Assembly: GCF_000472445.1 (NCBI RefSeq) | Contig: NZ_AXAJ01000005.1 | Location: forward strand, 124,626-188,625 | From: Burkholderia sp. WSM2230 | Lineage (GTDB): Bacteria; Pseudomonadota; Gammaproteobacteria; Burkholderiales; Burkholderiaceae | Reading direction: 5' to 3' | DNA: 64,000 bases | In this document: positions 26,632 through 35,916 of the stretch, in pieces | Layout of the letters: each line of letters starts with the position of its first letter | How positions within the stretch are numbered: position 1 is the first letter of the stretch | Made by a program: the position numbers and the translations under genes | Notes under the pieces: generated by a model | Database searches by the model: none | What the model was told of the DNA's origin: nothing | The model's input: the letters and a program-made list of their open reading frames with translations, nothing else

Positions 26632-28614
26632 TCAGAACCAGGCGTCGCGCATGTCGAACGTGGTGCGGTCCAGGCTGGCGAGCAGATCGAACTGCGCCGA
26701 CACGCGTGGCAGTTCCCAGCGGAAAAAGTACGCAGCGGCCGCGAGCTTGCCGCGATAGAACGCCTCGTTATCGCCACTCGCGCCCGCGTCTATCTCGCGT
26801 TGTGCGACGCAGGCCTGCTCGAGCCAGACCCAGGCCATCACGACATGGCCAAAGGCCTCCAGATAGAGCGATGCATTGGCGAGCGTCAAAGCCGGATCGG
26901 CGGCCGCGCATAACCGGTGCGTAACCGACACGAGCCGCGCGGTTGCCTGTTTCAGGCTGCGCGCTTCGCTCGCGAGTTGCGTGCCGGCCTGTGCGTCCGA
27001 TTGCGTGTCCGATTGCGTGTCCGATTGCGCGTCACCTTGCGTGCCCGCTTGTGTATCCGCTTGCGTGTCACCTTGCGTGTCCGCCCGTGTGCCCGCTCGC
27101 GTGCCACTGTGCTGTGCAGCGCGTGCAACGCACGACTCGATTTTCCCGATGAGCAGGCGGAACGCTGCGCCCTCCTTCATCGTCACTTTGCGGCCGAGCA
27201 GGTCCAGCCCCTGAATGCCGTGCGTGCCTTCGTGAATGGCATTGAGGCGATTGTCGCGATAGAACTGTTCGACGTTATATTCGCGTGTGTAGCCATAGCC
27301 GCCGTGCACCTGGATCGCGAGGCTGTTAGCTTCCAGGCACCATTGCGATGGCCAGCTCTTCGCAACCGGCGTCAGAATGTCGAGCAGCAGCGTAGTGCAT
27401 TCACGCGATGCAGCGTCGCCGGCCGCGTGTGCCGCACGCTCTTCGTCGACGAGCTTCGCGCAATAGAGGTTCAGCGCCAGCGCGCCTTCCGCATAGCTCT
27501 TCTGCGCGAGCAACATGCGGCGTATGTCCGCATGCTCGACGAGCTTGACCTGCGGACTCGCGGGGTCCTTGCCGCCGGGGCCCGTTGCGCGGCCCTGTGG
27601 ACGGTTGCGCGCATAGTCGAGCGCGTGCAGGTAGCCGGTGTACCCGAGCATCGCCGCGCCGAGGCCGACGCCGATACGCGCTTCGTTCATCATGTGGAAC
27701 ATGCACGCAAGGCCCGAGCCGGGCTCGCCCACCAGATAGCCGACCGCGCCCGCTTTGCCGCGCGGCAGATAGCGCGCGCCCTCGCCGAAATTCAACAGGC
27801 AATTGGTGGTGCCCCGGTGCCCCATCTTGTGATTGAGTCCGGCGAGCACCACGTCGTTATGTTCACCGCAAGAACCGTCTTCATTGACCAGGTACTTGGG
27901 TACGATGAAAAGCGAGATTCCCTTGACGCCTGGCGTCAGCTTGCCGTCGGGCCCCGGAATCTTTGCGAGCACCAGATGGACGATGTTTTCCGACAGCCGA
28001 TGCTCGCCGCCCGATATCCACATCTTGTTGCCGCGCAGACGGTACTGTACGCCGAGCCGCGACTCGCATTCGTACTCGGCGCGCGTGGCCACGTCCGAAA
28101 GCGACGAGCCCGCCTGCGGCTCTGACAGGCACATCGTGCCGAAGAACCGACCTTCCATTTCGGGCCGCACGAACGCCTCGATCTGCGCCGCGGTGCCGTG
28201 TGCGAGCAGCAGATTCGCATTGCCGATAGTCAGAAACGGATAGCCGGCCGTAGCGGCGTTCGCACCCATAAAGTATGCAAAGCCTGCTTTCTCGATCACT
28301 AGCGGCAATTGCATGCCGCCGAACTCATAGTCCTGCCCGGCCGCCATCAGGCCGGCTGCGCAGAACACGTCGAGCGCTGTCTTGACTTCGGGAATGATGT
28401 GAACCGTCTCGCCGTCGAAGCGCGGCTCGTTGTGATCGCTCTTCTTGTTGTGCGTCGCAAAGAGATCAGTCGCGATCTTTTCGCAGGTATCGAGCGCCGC
28501 GTCGAAGGTCTCGCGAGAGTGATCGGCGTAGCGCGAAATGCGGGTGAGCGCGTCAGCCTCGAGCCATTCGTACAACAGAAAGTTCAGGTCGCGCCGCGAG
28601 AGGATCAGAGACAT
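26632..28614 (-). CDS. Long acyl-CoA dehydrogenase (FadE5-like) with internal repeat tract
   Basis: A 660-residue acyl-CoA dehydrogenase with the extended C-terminal domain seen in FadE5-type enzymes (about 600 residues). Motifs include CLSEPQAGSSLSDVATRAE, the GNKMWISGGEH region and HEGTHGIQGLDLLGRK with the catalytic Glu near residue 462. An insertion of eleven four-residue units (DTQA, DTQS, GTRA and variants, residues about 503-546) separates the catalytic and C-terminal parts and explains the extra length. I start at ATG 28614, preceded by GGAGGGCGGC; the longer frame adds 16 residues. It is probably co-transcribed with the SDR gene downstream. Confidence 0.9.
   Translation of the reverse strand: MSLILSRRDLNFLLYEWLEADALTRISRYADHSRETFDAALDTCEKIATDLFATHNKKSDHNEPRFDGETVHIIPEVKTALDVFCAAGLMAAGQDYEFGGMQLPLVIEKAGFAYFMGANAATAGYPFLTIGNANLLLAHGTAAQIEAFVRPEMEGRFFGTMCLSEPQAGSSLSDVATRAEYECESRLGVQYRLRGNKMWISGGEHRLSENIVHLVLAKIPGPDGKLTPGVKGISLFIVPKYLVNEDGSCGEHNDVVLAGLNHKMGHRGTTNCLLNFGEGARYLPRGKAGAVGYLVGEPGSGLACMFHMMNEARIGVGLGAAMLGYTGYLHALDYARNRPQGRATGPGGKDPASPQVKLVEHADIRRMLLAQKSYAEGALALNLYCAKLVDEERAAHAAGDAASRECTTLLLDILTPVAKSWPSQWCLEANSLAIQVHGGYGYTREYNVEQFYRDNRLNAIHEGTHGIQGLDLLGRKVTMKEGAAFRLLIGKIESCVARAAQHSGTRAGTRADTQGDTQADTQAGTQGDAQSDTQSDTQSDAQAGTQLASEARSLKQATARLVSVTHRLCAAADPALTLANASLYLEAFGHVVMAWVWLEQACVAQREIDAGASGDNEAFYRGKLAAAAYFFRWELPRVSAQFDLLASLDRTTFDMRDAWF
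26977..27108 (-). repeat. Intragenic tandem repeat, eleven 12-bp units
   Basis: Eleven in-frame 12-bp units (TTGCGTGTCCGA and variants on the + strand) lie inside the long acyl-CoA dehydrogenase gene. They encode Asp-Thr-Gln-Ser/Ala type tetrapeptides, hydrophilic and probably disordered. Unit number is likely to vary between strains by slippage without shifting the frame. Confidence 0.85.
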
Positions 28615-28814
28615 GCCGCCCTCCCGCGTGCAGCGCCTAAAACCGGCCCGCGCCCTTTGCATTCAAGCCGGGACGCGAAGTGTTGCACGCCGCTGCGGAT
28701 GCGGCCCGCAGCGGCGCGTTCCTGTGAACGCTGAACGATCATTTTGCCGAACTCCGGACTGCGATACGCGTTGCGTTCGCCCGCAATGTAGTCGTTCACG
28801 CTTTTTTTCTCCAT
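28605..28814 (-). CDS. Possible small protein upstream of the dehydrogenase
   Basis: A 69-codon frame starting MEKKSVNDYIAGERNAYRSP and overlapping the dehydrogenase start by 10 bp, which would allow coupled translation. The N-terminal half looks protein-like (GERNAYRSPEFGKMIVQRS) and the C-terminal half is Arg/Gly-rich. A GAGAG lies just before the ATG, rather close. No family is recognised. It could be a leader peptide, a small partner protein or chance; position between the regulon palindrome and the dehydrogenase favours real transcription. Confidence 0.35.
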   Translation of the reverse strand: MEKKSVNDYIAGERNAYRSPEFGKMIVQRSQERAAAGRIRSGVQHFASRLECKGRGPVLGAARGRAACL

Positions 28815-28915
28815 CTCTCAGTGATATTGCCGGCCCTCGCATACGAGCCGCACTGAACAGTGCCCGGCCTCGATGCATGGCAATGAAGTTAAACACCTTT
28901 CGGTTGCGGCTTCTC

Positions 28916-28932
28916 CCCCTCGTTGCGAGGGG
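28916..28932. promoter_or_regulatory. Regulon palindrome 4 (CCCCTC-N5-GAGGGG)
   Basis: CCCCTCGTTGCGAGGGG differs from palindrome 3 at one base and is followed by the same ACTTCCGC flank. It lies 101 bp before the small ORF and about 300 bp before the long dehydrogenase gene, in the gap that separates that operon from the ligase gene. Confidence 0.72.
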
Positions 28933-29001
28933 ACTTCCGCGCTTGCGTGCGCCCTATCCTGCAAACCCGGCAGACGAAAGGCGACCGCACCGCGCCTCGC
29001 G

Positions 29002-30690
29002 TCAGTCTTCTTCCACGACTACCGTCTGCCCAAGCTCAACCCATGCTTTAGCGAGCGGCAGGTAACGCTCCTCGATCGCTCCGCGGCGCGTTTTCATCGT
29101 CGGCGTGAGGAGGCCGTTGCTGGTCGTCCAGGGCTCCTTCACGAGCACCACGAAGTCGAGCTTCTCGTGGTTTTCCAGTTCCGCGTTCGCACTATCGAGC
29201 AGCGCCTGCATCTCCCCGCACAGCGCTCGACGCGCCTCGTCGTCTTCGAGCTCGGCGCGCGCGGCGGGTGACATCAATAGCAGCGCGAACGGCTGTGCAT
29301 GGCCATGGCCCATCACGCACGCGGCATCTACCTTCGGATGGCTCAGCCGGTTCTCGATCGGCGACGGCGCGACGTACTTGCCCTTGCTCGTCTTGAAGAT
29401 TTCCTTCACGCGGCCCGTGATCTTCAGCCGACCCATTTCGTCCAGTTCGCCGCGATCGCCGGTTTTGAAGAAGCCGTCCGCGGTCATGCTTTGGGCCGTC
29501 AACTCGGGTTCGCGGTAATAGCCAAGCATCATCGTCGGCGACTTGAGGACGATTTCGCCGCCCTCCTCGATGCGGCATTCGACGCCGGGCATCGCCTGAC
29601 CCGAGTATCCCAATCTGACCTGACCCGGCCGGCTGTAGTGCGAGTACGAGAAGTTCTCCGTCATGCCATAGACATCGAGCAGTTCCAGCCCGAGCGCGCG
29701 ATACCAGTCGATAATCTCCGCAGGCAACGGCGCCGAGCCAGTGAACGCCAGCCGCGTCTCGTCAAGTCCGAGCATCGTGAGGATCTGCTTCTTGAGGGCG
29801 GCGGCTTCGGGCGACTCCGTATGCAACAGCGCCTCGTCGCTCGCGCCGAGTCTCGCGCATGCCGCCTGATAGAACTTCGTCCACAAGCGCGGCATCGAGA
29901 TGAACACCGTAGGCCGCGCCCGTTGCAGGTCCTGGGCAAAGGTCGCGAGGCTGTCGTTGAAAAACACACGAAAGCCGTAACACAGCGAATTCGATTCGAC
30001 AAACGAGCGCTCCGCGGTATGCGCGAGCGGCAGGTAGGAGAGCACACGGTCGCCCGGGTGGTAGCCACAGAATTCGCCACCCTCCAGCGCGTACGCGTAG
30101 ATCGTGCCGAAGCTGTGCATCACGCCTTTCGGCCGACCCGTCGTGCCCGATGTATAGATGATCGTGGCCAGATCGCCCGGCTCGGGCAGATGCACGTCGC
30201 GCAGCGGTGAGTGCTGCGCCATGATGGTTTCCCAGGCCAGCGCCTGCGGCACCGGCGGCGACATCGGCAGGCTTACCAGGCGCACGTGCGGCGGTACGAT
30301 GTCGCGGACTGTGTCCCAGCAATCGGTCATGCCATCGAGCTTCCCGATCAGCAGCAGGCGCACGTTGCTGTGCTCGAGAATGTATCGCGCCGTCGCCGCG
30401 CCAATGCCCGGGTACAGCGGCACGGAGACGTGGCCGGCCAGCCAGATCGCCACGTCGGCGATGATCCAATGGGCGCTGTTCTTTCCCACGATCGACACCG
30501 CGCTGTTCGGCGGAAGGTCCTGCGAGCGCAGCCATGCTGCCATGCGCCGCGCCTCGTCGCCCACTTGCCGCCACGTATAGTCGACCATCCGGCCGTCCGG
30601 CAGCGATTCCGTGAAATAGACCGAATCCGGCTGCGCGTTCTCCCAGTGCAGAAACCGGTGCACCAGCGTGCTTGTGTATTTACCGCTCAT
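29002..30690 (-). CDS. AMP-forming long-chain acyl-CoA synthetase
   Basis: A 562-residue ANL-superfamily ligase that activates a carboxylic acid with ATP and CoA. The P-loop YTSGTTGRPKG is at about residues 178-188, followed by the substrate-side YGMTENFSYSHY, the hinge region KTGDRGELDEMG and GRVKEIFKTSKGKYV with the catalytic Lys. The type is that of long-chain or bulky substrates (FadD15-like). ATG 30690 has a GGAGA ribosome-binding site; GTG 30702 is an alternative. It is the last gene of the leftward envelope operon, so it probably activates the compound brought in by the preceding proteins. Confidence 0.9.
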   Translation of the reverse strand: MSGKYTSTLVHRFLHWENAQPDSVYFTESLPDGRMVDYTWRQVGDEARRMAAWLRSQDLPPNSAVSIVGKNSAHWIIADVAIWLAGHVSVPLYPGIGAATARYILEHSNVRLLLIGKLDGMTDCWDTVRDIVPPHVRLVSLPMSPPVPQALAWETIMAQHSPLRDVHLPEPGDLATIIYTSGTTGRPKGVMHSFGTIYAYALEGGEFCGYHPGDRVLSYLPLAHTAERSFVESNSLCYGFRVFFNDSLATFAQDLQRARPTVFISMPRLWTKFYQAACARLGASDEALLHTESPEAAALKKQILTMLGLDETRLAFTGSAPLPAEIIDWYRALGLELLDVYGMTENFSYSHYSRPGQVRLGYSGQAMPGVECRIEEGGEIVLKSPTMMLGYYREPELTAQSMTADGFFKTGDRGELDEMGRLKITGRVKEIFKTSKGKYVAPSPIENRLSHPKVDAACVMGHGHAQPFALLLMSPAARAELEDDEARRALCGEMQALLDSANAELENHEKLDFVVLVKEPWTTSNGLLTPTMKTRRGAIEERYLPLAKAWVELGQTVVVEED

Positions 30691-30759
30691 CTGTGTCTCC
30701 ACGGTTTATCTTTAGCTTGGATACATGTTTCGACTCGCGCCGCGAGCGTCTGCACATTT

Positions 30760-33192
30760 TCACTGCGGCTTCTGCGCCATGCCACCGTCTGCGAGCGCCT
30801 TTTTTTTCGCTGCCGCTTTTCCCGGGCAAAGGAAAAAGTGGGACAACGCGGGAATCAGCACGAGCGCACCGACCATATTCCAGACGAACATGAACGTGAG
30901 AAGGATGCCCATATCCGCCTGAAACTTGATGGGCGACCATATCCACGTCAGAACCGCGGACGCCAGCGTCACGCCGATCAGCGCAATCACCTTTCCTGTG
31001 AAATTGAGGGCTTCGCGATATGCATCGCCAAGCGAGCGGCCACGCCGCTGCAACGACAGCTGCACACTCACCAGGTATAGCGCATAGTCGACGCCGATGC
31101 CCACGCCGAGCGCGGTAACCGGCAGCGTTGCGACTTTTACGCCGATGCCGAGCACGACCATCAGCGCCTCGCACAGAACCGACGTGATCACGAGCGGCAC
31201 GACGGCGACGACGACCGCCCGCCAGCTACGAAACGTAATGAAGCACAACACGATCACGGCCGCGTAGACCAGCAGCAGCATCGAACGATTTGCCTTTTCC
31301 ACCGCGATATTGGTCGCGGCCTCGATACCCGCGCTGCCCGCCGCAAGCAGGAATTTCCGTTCAGGCCCGTCGTGCCGCGCGGCGAACGACTCGACCGTTT
31401 TGACCACGCGTTCGAGCGTCTCCGCGCGGTGGTCCGCGAGGTAAGCTACGACGGGCGCGACAGAGCGAGTGTCGTCTACCAGTTCGGGGTTGGCCACATA
31501 GGCGTTATTGACAGCATCCGTCGACACAATGGGATCGCGGCTGAGCGTCATCCAGCGCGGGTCTCCCTCGAACCCCGCCGCCGTATTGCGGCGGCTCAGG
31601 CCGCTGATGGACAGCGTTGTCTGAACGCCCGGCAAATCGCGCAGTTCCTGTTCGAGGTTGTCCATTTCGACCAGCGTCCTGAAGTCGTTGATCCGGCCGG
31701 GCGGCGTTTTGGTGACCACGGCGAACTGGTCCGTCGAAAGGCTGTAGTGCCCGGTGATGTACGCGGTGTCGCGGTTGTAGACCGAATCGGGGCGCAGTTC
31801 GGGTGCGCCCGGGTCCAGGTCGCCGATCTTCAGATGTTGCCCGACAATCAGACCGCCCACGGTCAGCACCGCTGCGCACAGCACCGCCACGGTCGCCGGG
31901 CCGCGCCGCGTAAAGGGTGTGAGCAATCGCACGAACGGATGATGGTCGGTCGCTCGCACGCTGCGTGCCGCCGCCTTTGCGTTGACGCCGGTGTAGGAGA
32001 GCAGCACCGGCAGGAACACCAGGTTCGTGAAGATCAGCACAGCGACACCGACGCTCGCCGAGAGCGCGAGGCCGCGAATCACGGGAATGTCGATCAGCAT
32101 GAGCACCGCGAAGCCGACGGCATCGGCGAGCAGCGCGGTCAGCCCGGCGACAAAAAGCCGTCTGAACGTGTACCGCGCGGCGACGTAGCGATCCGTTCCG
32201 CGCGCGATATCCTGCATGATGCCGTTCATTTTCTGCGCGCCGTGCGACACGCCGATCGCGAAGATCAGAAACGGGACGAGGATCGAATACGGATCGAGAT
32301 CCACGCCGAGCAGATGCACGATGCCGAGTTGCCACAGCACGGCCGTCAGCGAACAGTAGATGACGAGCGCCGTGCTGCGCATGCAGCGGGTGTAGGCGAA
32401 GATCACGGCGGCCGCGATCGCCGCGGCAATCGCAAAGTACACGGCCACCTGCATCAGGCCGTGAATCAGATCGCCGACCAGTTGCGCGAAGCCGATCACA
32501 TGCACGCGCGCATCGGGGCCGGAATACTGCCGGCGAATGTTGTCGATTTCGTCGTGCACGGCGCGCGCATCCACGGCCCGGCCTGTGTCCGCGTAGCGGT
32601 CGAGCAGCGGCACGAAGATCATGCTGGAGCGCTGGTCGTTGCCGACAAGGGCGCCGACTATGCCCGAGCGCGCCACGTTCGCCCGCAACTGAGCCATGCT
32701 CGCCGCGGACCCGTCGTAGTTGTCCGGCATCACGGGGCCGCCGCGAAAGCCTTCTTCCGTGACTTCGGTCCAGCGGACCACGGGCATCCACAGCGATTTG
32801 ACGAACGAGCGGTCGACACCCGGAATCAGATAAACACGGTCGTTGATCTCGCGCAGCGTCTTCAGGTACGCGGCGTCGTAGATATTGCCTTTGGGATTTT
32901 CGATGACGATACGCACCGAATTGCCGAGCCCCCGCAAAGAACTCGTGTTGGCGAGATAGTTGCGGATGAAAGGACTGGACCTGGGCATCATCCTTTCGTA
33001 GCTCGCGCTGATGGTGGATTGCGTGGCGAGCAATCCAAGCACGACCGTGAGCAGTGCGCACACCGCCACGATCCAGCGCCGGTGATTGAAAATCAGCCGT
33101 TCGAGCCGCGATCCGGACGCCGGGTCGAAATCCGCAAGATTGCGGATGACCGGCATGGCGTCGACGCGTTCGCCGTCAGATGAAATTCCCAT
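30760..33192 (-). CDS. RND/MMPL-family lipid transporter
   Basis: About 810 residues with two repeats, each one TM, a large periplasmic loop and five further TMs. The first loop begins at about residue 60, and membrane segments include VAVYFAIAAAIAAAVIFAYT and ALGVGIGVDYALYLVSVQLS. This is the predicted RND-superfamily (MMPL) fold, whose bacterial members move hydrophobic lipids (hopanoids, mycolates, sterols) across or out of the inner membrane. ATG 33192 was chosen because the longer frame adds 45 basic, non-homologous residues. With DUF1302, DUF1329 and YCF48-like genes it forms a recurrent envelope cassette for hydrophobic substrates. Confidence 0.88.
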   Translation of the reverse strand: MGISSDGERVDAMPVIRNLADFDPASGSRLERLIFNHRRWIVAVCALLTVVLGLLATQSTISASYERMMPRSSPFIRNYLANTSSLRGLGNSVRIVIENPKGNIYDAAYLKTLREINDRVYLIPGVDRSFVKSLWMPVVRWTEVTEEGFRGGPVMPDNYDGSAASMAQLRANVARSGIVGALVGNDQRSSMIFVPLLDRYADTGRAVDARAVHDEIDNIRRQYSGPDARVHVIGFAQLVGDLIHGLMQVAVYFAIAAAIAAAVIFAYTRCMRSTALVIYCSLTAVLWQLGIVHLLGVDLDPYSILVPFLIFAIGVSHGAQKMNGIMQDIARGTDRYVAARYTFRRLFVAGLTALLADAVGFAVLMLIDIPVIRGLALSASVGVAVLIFTNLVFLPVLLSYTGVNAKAAARSVRATDHHPFVRLLTPFTRRGPATVAVLCAAVLTVGGLIVGQHLKIGDLDPGAPELRPDSVYNRDTAYITGHYSLSTDQFAVVTKTPPGRINDFRTLVEMDNLEQELRDLPGVQTTLSISGLSRRNTAAGFEGDPRWMTLSRDPIVSTDAVNNAYVANPELVDDTRSVAPVVAYLADHRAETLERVVKTVESFAARHDGPERKFLLAAGSAGIEAATNIAVEKANRSMLLLVYAAVIVLCFITFRSWRAVVVAVVPLVITSVLCEALMVVLGIGVKVATLPVTALGVGIGVDYALYLVSVQLSLQRRGRSLGDAYREALNFTGKVIALIGVTLASAVLTWIWSPIKFQADMGILLTFMFVWNMVGALVLIPALSHFFLCPGKAAAKKKALADGGMAQKPQ

Positions 33193-33217
33193 GTTGATCT
33201 TCCCGAAGCGAGCGAAT

Positions 33218-34396
33218 TTACGGAAGCGCGACGGCATGCACGCCGTCCAGTCCAGAGAGCACGATCTCGTGCGCGGAACGCGGTTGCACGCCGGTGGCGG
33301 CGACGGGCCGGCCGGCTTTGAGAACATGAATTTCGCGCGCGGTTTCGTCGGCGAGTGCGATTTCTCCGGCCGCCGTCACCAGCACAAAGGCGCGCCGCTG
33401 CGCAACGTAAGCCGCTGCGGTGACGAGGCCGTGCAAAGGACTATCGACGCGGGTCCAGCTCGCGCCGCGGTCGGCACTCCGATAGACCGTGCCCTTCAAC
33501 CCGTACGCGATCAGTACGTTGTCGTTGCCGGTCACGCCGAAGAGACTGCCCGCGTACCCCGTTTCGACCGGGCGGAAAACGCCGGTGCTTTGATCGAGCT
33601 TGAAGATGGTTCCTTTTTCGGCCGCAATGAAAACGTCGCCCGCTACTTCGCTGATCGCTTGCAGATGCAGGAAGGCGGGATTCTCGATGCGCTCGAGCAT
33701 GGGCGCCCAGTGCTTTCCGCCGTCGTCCGTGACAATGGCCATGCCGAACGGTCCAACTGCGATGCCATGCAGCGCATCCTTGAACCACACGCCGAGCAGC
33801 GGCAGCGATGGACCGGCCTTGTAGTTGAGCAGCAGCTGGTCGAGATACGGCTTTAACGCGGCATCGCCCGCGGCGATGCGCGTCCTGTAGTTGTCGATCA
33901 ACGTTTTCTGTGCGACGCGTCCGTCGAACTGCTTGTTCCACGTGCGGCCACCGTCTGCCGAATGCAGGATCACGCCGTCGTGACCGGCAATCCAGCCGTG
34001 CCCGGTGTCTGGGAAACTCAAGGCCAGCAAGTCGCTTCTGACGGGCGCCTGCACCTGCGACCACGTCTTGCCGCCGTCGCTCGAGCCGACGATCAGGCCG
34101 CGCATGCCGACCGCAATCAGACGTTGCCCGACGCGCACGACAGACATCAATGGCCGCTTTGCCAGGTCTGGATGCATCACCGCCGCAGCATCCAACGGAT
34201 CGATGAAAGGATCGCTCGGCGCGGTGTTGGGCAACGCCGCGCCGACGCTCGTCTGCGCACCGGCCAGTGCCGCTGCCGCTGCCGCTGCCGCTGCCGCTGC
34301 CGTTGCCGTTGCTGTCAGCGTGGCCAGCAGCGTGCCTAGCAACGCGGCCACGAAGGCGCGCCTCCAGGCGAGGCCCGGATACTTTTGCTGAAACAT
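33218..34396 (-). CDS. YCF48/BNR-repeat beta-propeller exported protein
   Basis: A 392-residue protein with repeated WxxG-type blades (SSDGGKTWSQV, SADGGRTWNK, TDDGGKHWAP, SADRGASWTR), as in photosystem assembly factor YCF48 and sialidase-like BNR proteins. The fold is a seven-bladed propeller that probably scaffolds other proteins. The N-terminal signal peptide contains a run of alanines encoded by a GCCGCT tandem repeat. Signal cleavage is likely near ALAGA-Q, giving a periplasmic protein. In the operon it stands between DUF1329 and the MMPL transporter and may help to assemble their complex (inference). Confidence 0.85.
   Translation of the reverse strand: MFQQKYPGLAWRRAFVAALLGTLLATLTATATAAAAAAAAAAALAGAQTSVGAALPNTAPSDPFIDPLDAAAVMHPDLAKRPLMSVVRVGQRLIAVGMRGLIVGSSDGGKTWSQVQAPVRSDLLALSFPDTGHGWIAGHDGVILHSADGGRTWNKQFDGRVAQKTLIDNYRTRIAAGDAALKPYLDQLLLNYKAGPSLPLLGVWFKDALHGIAVGPFGMAIVTDDGGKHWAPMLERIENPAFLHLQAISEVAGDVFIAAEKGTIFKLDQSTGVFRPVETGYAGSLFGVTGNDNVLIAYGLKGTVYRSADRGASWTRVDSPLHGLVTAAAYVAQRRAFVLVTAAGEIALADETAREIHVLKAGRPVAATGVQPRSAHEIVLSGLDGVHAVALP
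34269..34310 (-). repeat. GCCGCT microsatellite encoding poly-Ala in a signal peptide
   Basis: Five GCCGCT units followed by two GCCGTT units lie within the signal-peptide region of the YCF48-like gene. Units are 6 bp, so slippage changes the hydrophobic core length by two residues without a frameshift. Confidence 0.75.
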
Positions 34397-34508
34397 TTCC
34401 CGCCCTCGGTGATTCAGATCCTGTCTCGTGCATCCGACGGGCGGTGCCAGCTCCCCCGCCCGTCGGTCCGTACCTCTTGTGGTCTGCCGTGCGGCAGACC
34501 GGCACGCC

Positions 34509-35885
34509 TCAGCGAAGTCCTGTTCCCGCCATCCCTGCCGGCGTGAACAGATTCGGCTTTTCGAGCTTGTCCGCTACACGCAGCTGCGGGCTGCCGCGCG
34601 AACTGCTGGTGAAGAACGAGAAGTAATTGCCTTTTTGCAGGTCGTAGAACGTGTTCGCGCTGATGAACACGCCGCCACTGCCGTCGTAATAATTGATCGG
34701 ATAGTCGAGACCCACGCGCCACAATTTGCCGTCGTGACCGTAGCCGTCCGCTTCCATGAGCGTCCAGCCGTCTTCGTCCACGTAGAACACGCGCTTCGAA
34801 TACGCGTGGCGTGCGTCCGGCTTCAGGCTTGCCTCCACCACCCACACGCGATGCCGCTCCCAGCGCAGCGCATCGGGCTTGATGTGCTTGGGCCCGAACA
34901 CCTCGTCGACGGGAAGCTGCGAGTACCTGTAGTTGTTATACGGGATGATCAGCTCTTTCTTGCCGATCAGCTTGAAGTCGAATTTGTCCATGCGGCCGGC
35001 GAACAATCTGGCTTCGTCCCAGAACAACACGCCACCGTAGGCGGCTGTCGGCGTGTCGTACTTGAAATCGGGCGCCATGCGCACGCGCCGCTGCGACGGG
35101 AAGTACGCCCAGCTCACCTGGTCAGCCTCGGAGTAGTTGATTGAATAGTCGACCAGGTTCGACGTACCCGCGGACGTGGCGGGCGTGAGCAGCGTCAGCC
35201 ACATGCGGTCGTGCGGCCCCTTGAACTTGTCGCCACCGCGGCTGCGATCGTAGTACGGCTTGTACTCGATCACATTCATGATGGGAAGCTCCGTGCGCGC
35301 GCCGGAAGTGTCGACGAGATACGCTCCAACGTTTTGCGCCTCGTACTGGGTGCGCTGATAGCTCAACTGCGCGTTCCACATGACCTCATATCCGTTCTTC
35401 GGAATCGGGAACGGAATGCCGCCGAATGCGCCCTCTACGCCATCGCCTTCGACCTTGCCGGTGAGCTTCGCCTGGGTTGCGTTCTTCAGCGTATTCTCGA
35501 GCACCCACTGCGGATAATGCATCGTTCGATGGGTCGGATAAACGTCGATCCGATAGTCGGGAAACCGCTGCAGCAGCGCCTGCACGCCCGGCGTCAGCTG
35601 TTCTGCGTATTGCGCCATGTTCGACGCCGTGATGCGAAGCACGGGCTTCTCGTTCTTGAACGGGTCCGGCCACACGCCGCTGTTCTGCACGAAATCGGCA
35701 GGCGGCTTTGTCAAACCGCCCGCGTATTCGGGGATCACGCCGTCGCTCGTGCCCGCCTTCTCCGCGCCAAACGCGGTGAGCGTGGTGCCGAGTTGCCTGG
35801 CCTCGTCGGCCGGGACGGCGGCAAGTGCGCCGACCACATTCAGCGTCACGATGCCAGCCGCTACCAGATGAAACAAAGTCTTCAT
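34509..35885 (-). CDS. DUF1329 exported protein (LolA/LolB-like fold)
   Basis: A 458-residue protein with a signal peptide (MKTLFHLVAAGIVTLNVVGALA) and the DUF1329 sequence, including TLTAFGAEKAGTSDGVIPEYAGG and NYFDGSGG-like parts of the C terminus (INYYDGSGGVFISA). DUF1329 proteins resemble lipoprotein carriers and almost always accompany DUF1302. They are thought to handle hydrophobic molecules in the periplasm or outer membrane. A GGAG element precedes ATG 35885; the longer frame adds eight residues. It lies 31 bp behind the DUF1302 gene. Confidence 0.9.
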   Translation of the reverse strand: MKTLFHLVAAGIVTLNVVGALAAVPADEARQLGTTLTAFGAEKAGTSDGVIPEYAGGLTKPPADFVQNSGVWPDPFKNEKPVLRITASNMAQYAEQLTPGVQALLQRFPDYRIDVYPTHRTMHYPQWVLENTLKNATQAKLTGKVEGDGVEGAFGGIPFPIPKNGYEVMWNAQLSYQRTQYEAQNVGAYLVDTSGARTELPIMNVIEYKPYYDRSRGGDKFKGPHDRMWLTLLTPATSAGTSNLVDYSINYSEADQVSWAYFPSQRRVRMAPDFKYDTPTAAYGGVLFWDEARLFAGRMDKFDFKLIGKKELIIPYNNYRYSQLPVDEVFGPKHIKPDALRWERHRVWVVEASLKPDARHAYSKRVFYVDEDGWTLMEADGYGHDGKLWRVGLDYPINYYDGSGGVFISANTFYDLQKGNYFSFFTSSSRGSPQLRVADKLEKPNLFTPAGMAGTGLR

Positions 35886-35916
35886 GTGCTTGTCTCCAGT
35901 CGTTACCAAGTCCGCA

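Noticed and set aside
31372..33183. 603-codon open frame on the + strand
   Set aside because: It lies antisense to the MMPL transporter, is extremely Arg/His/Asp-rich and shows no protein motif.
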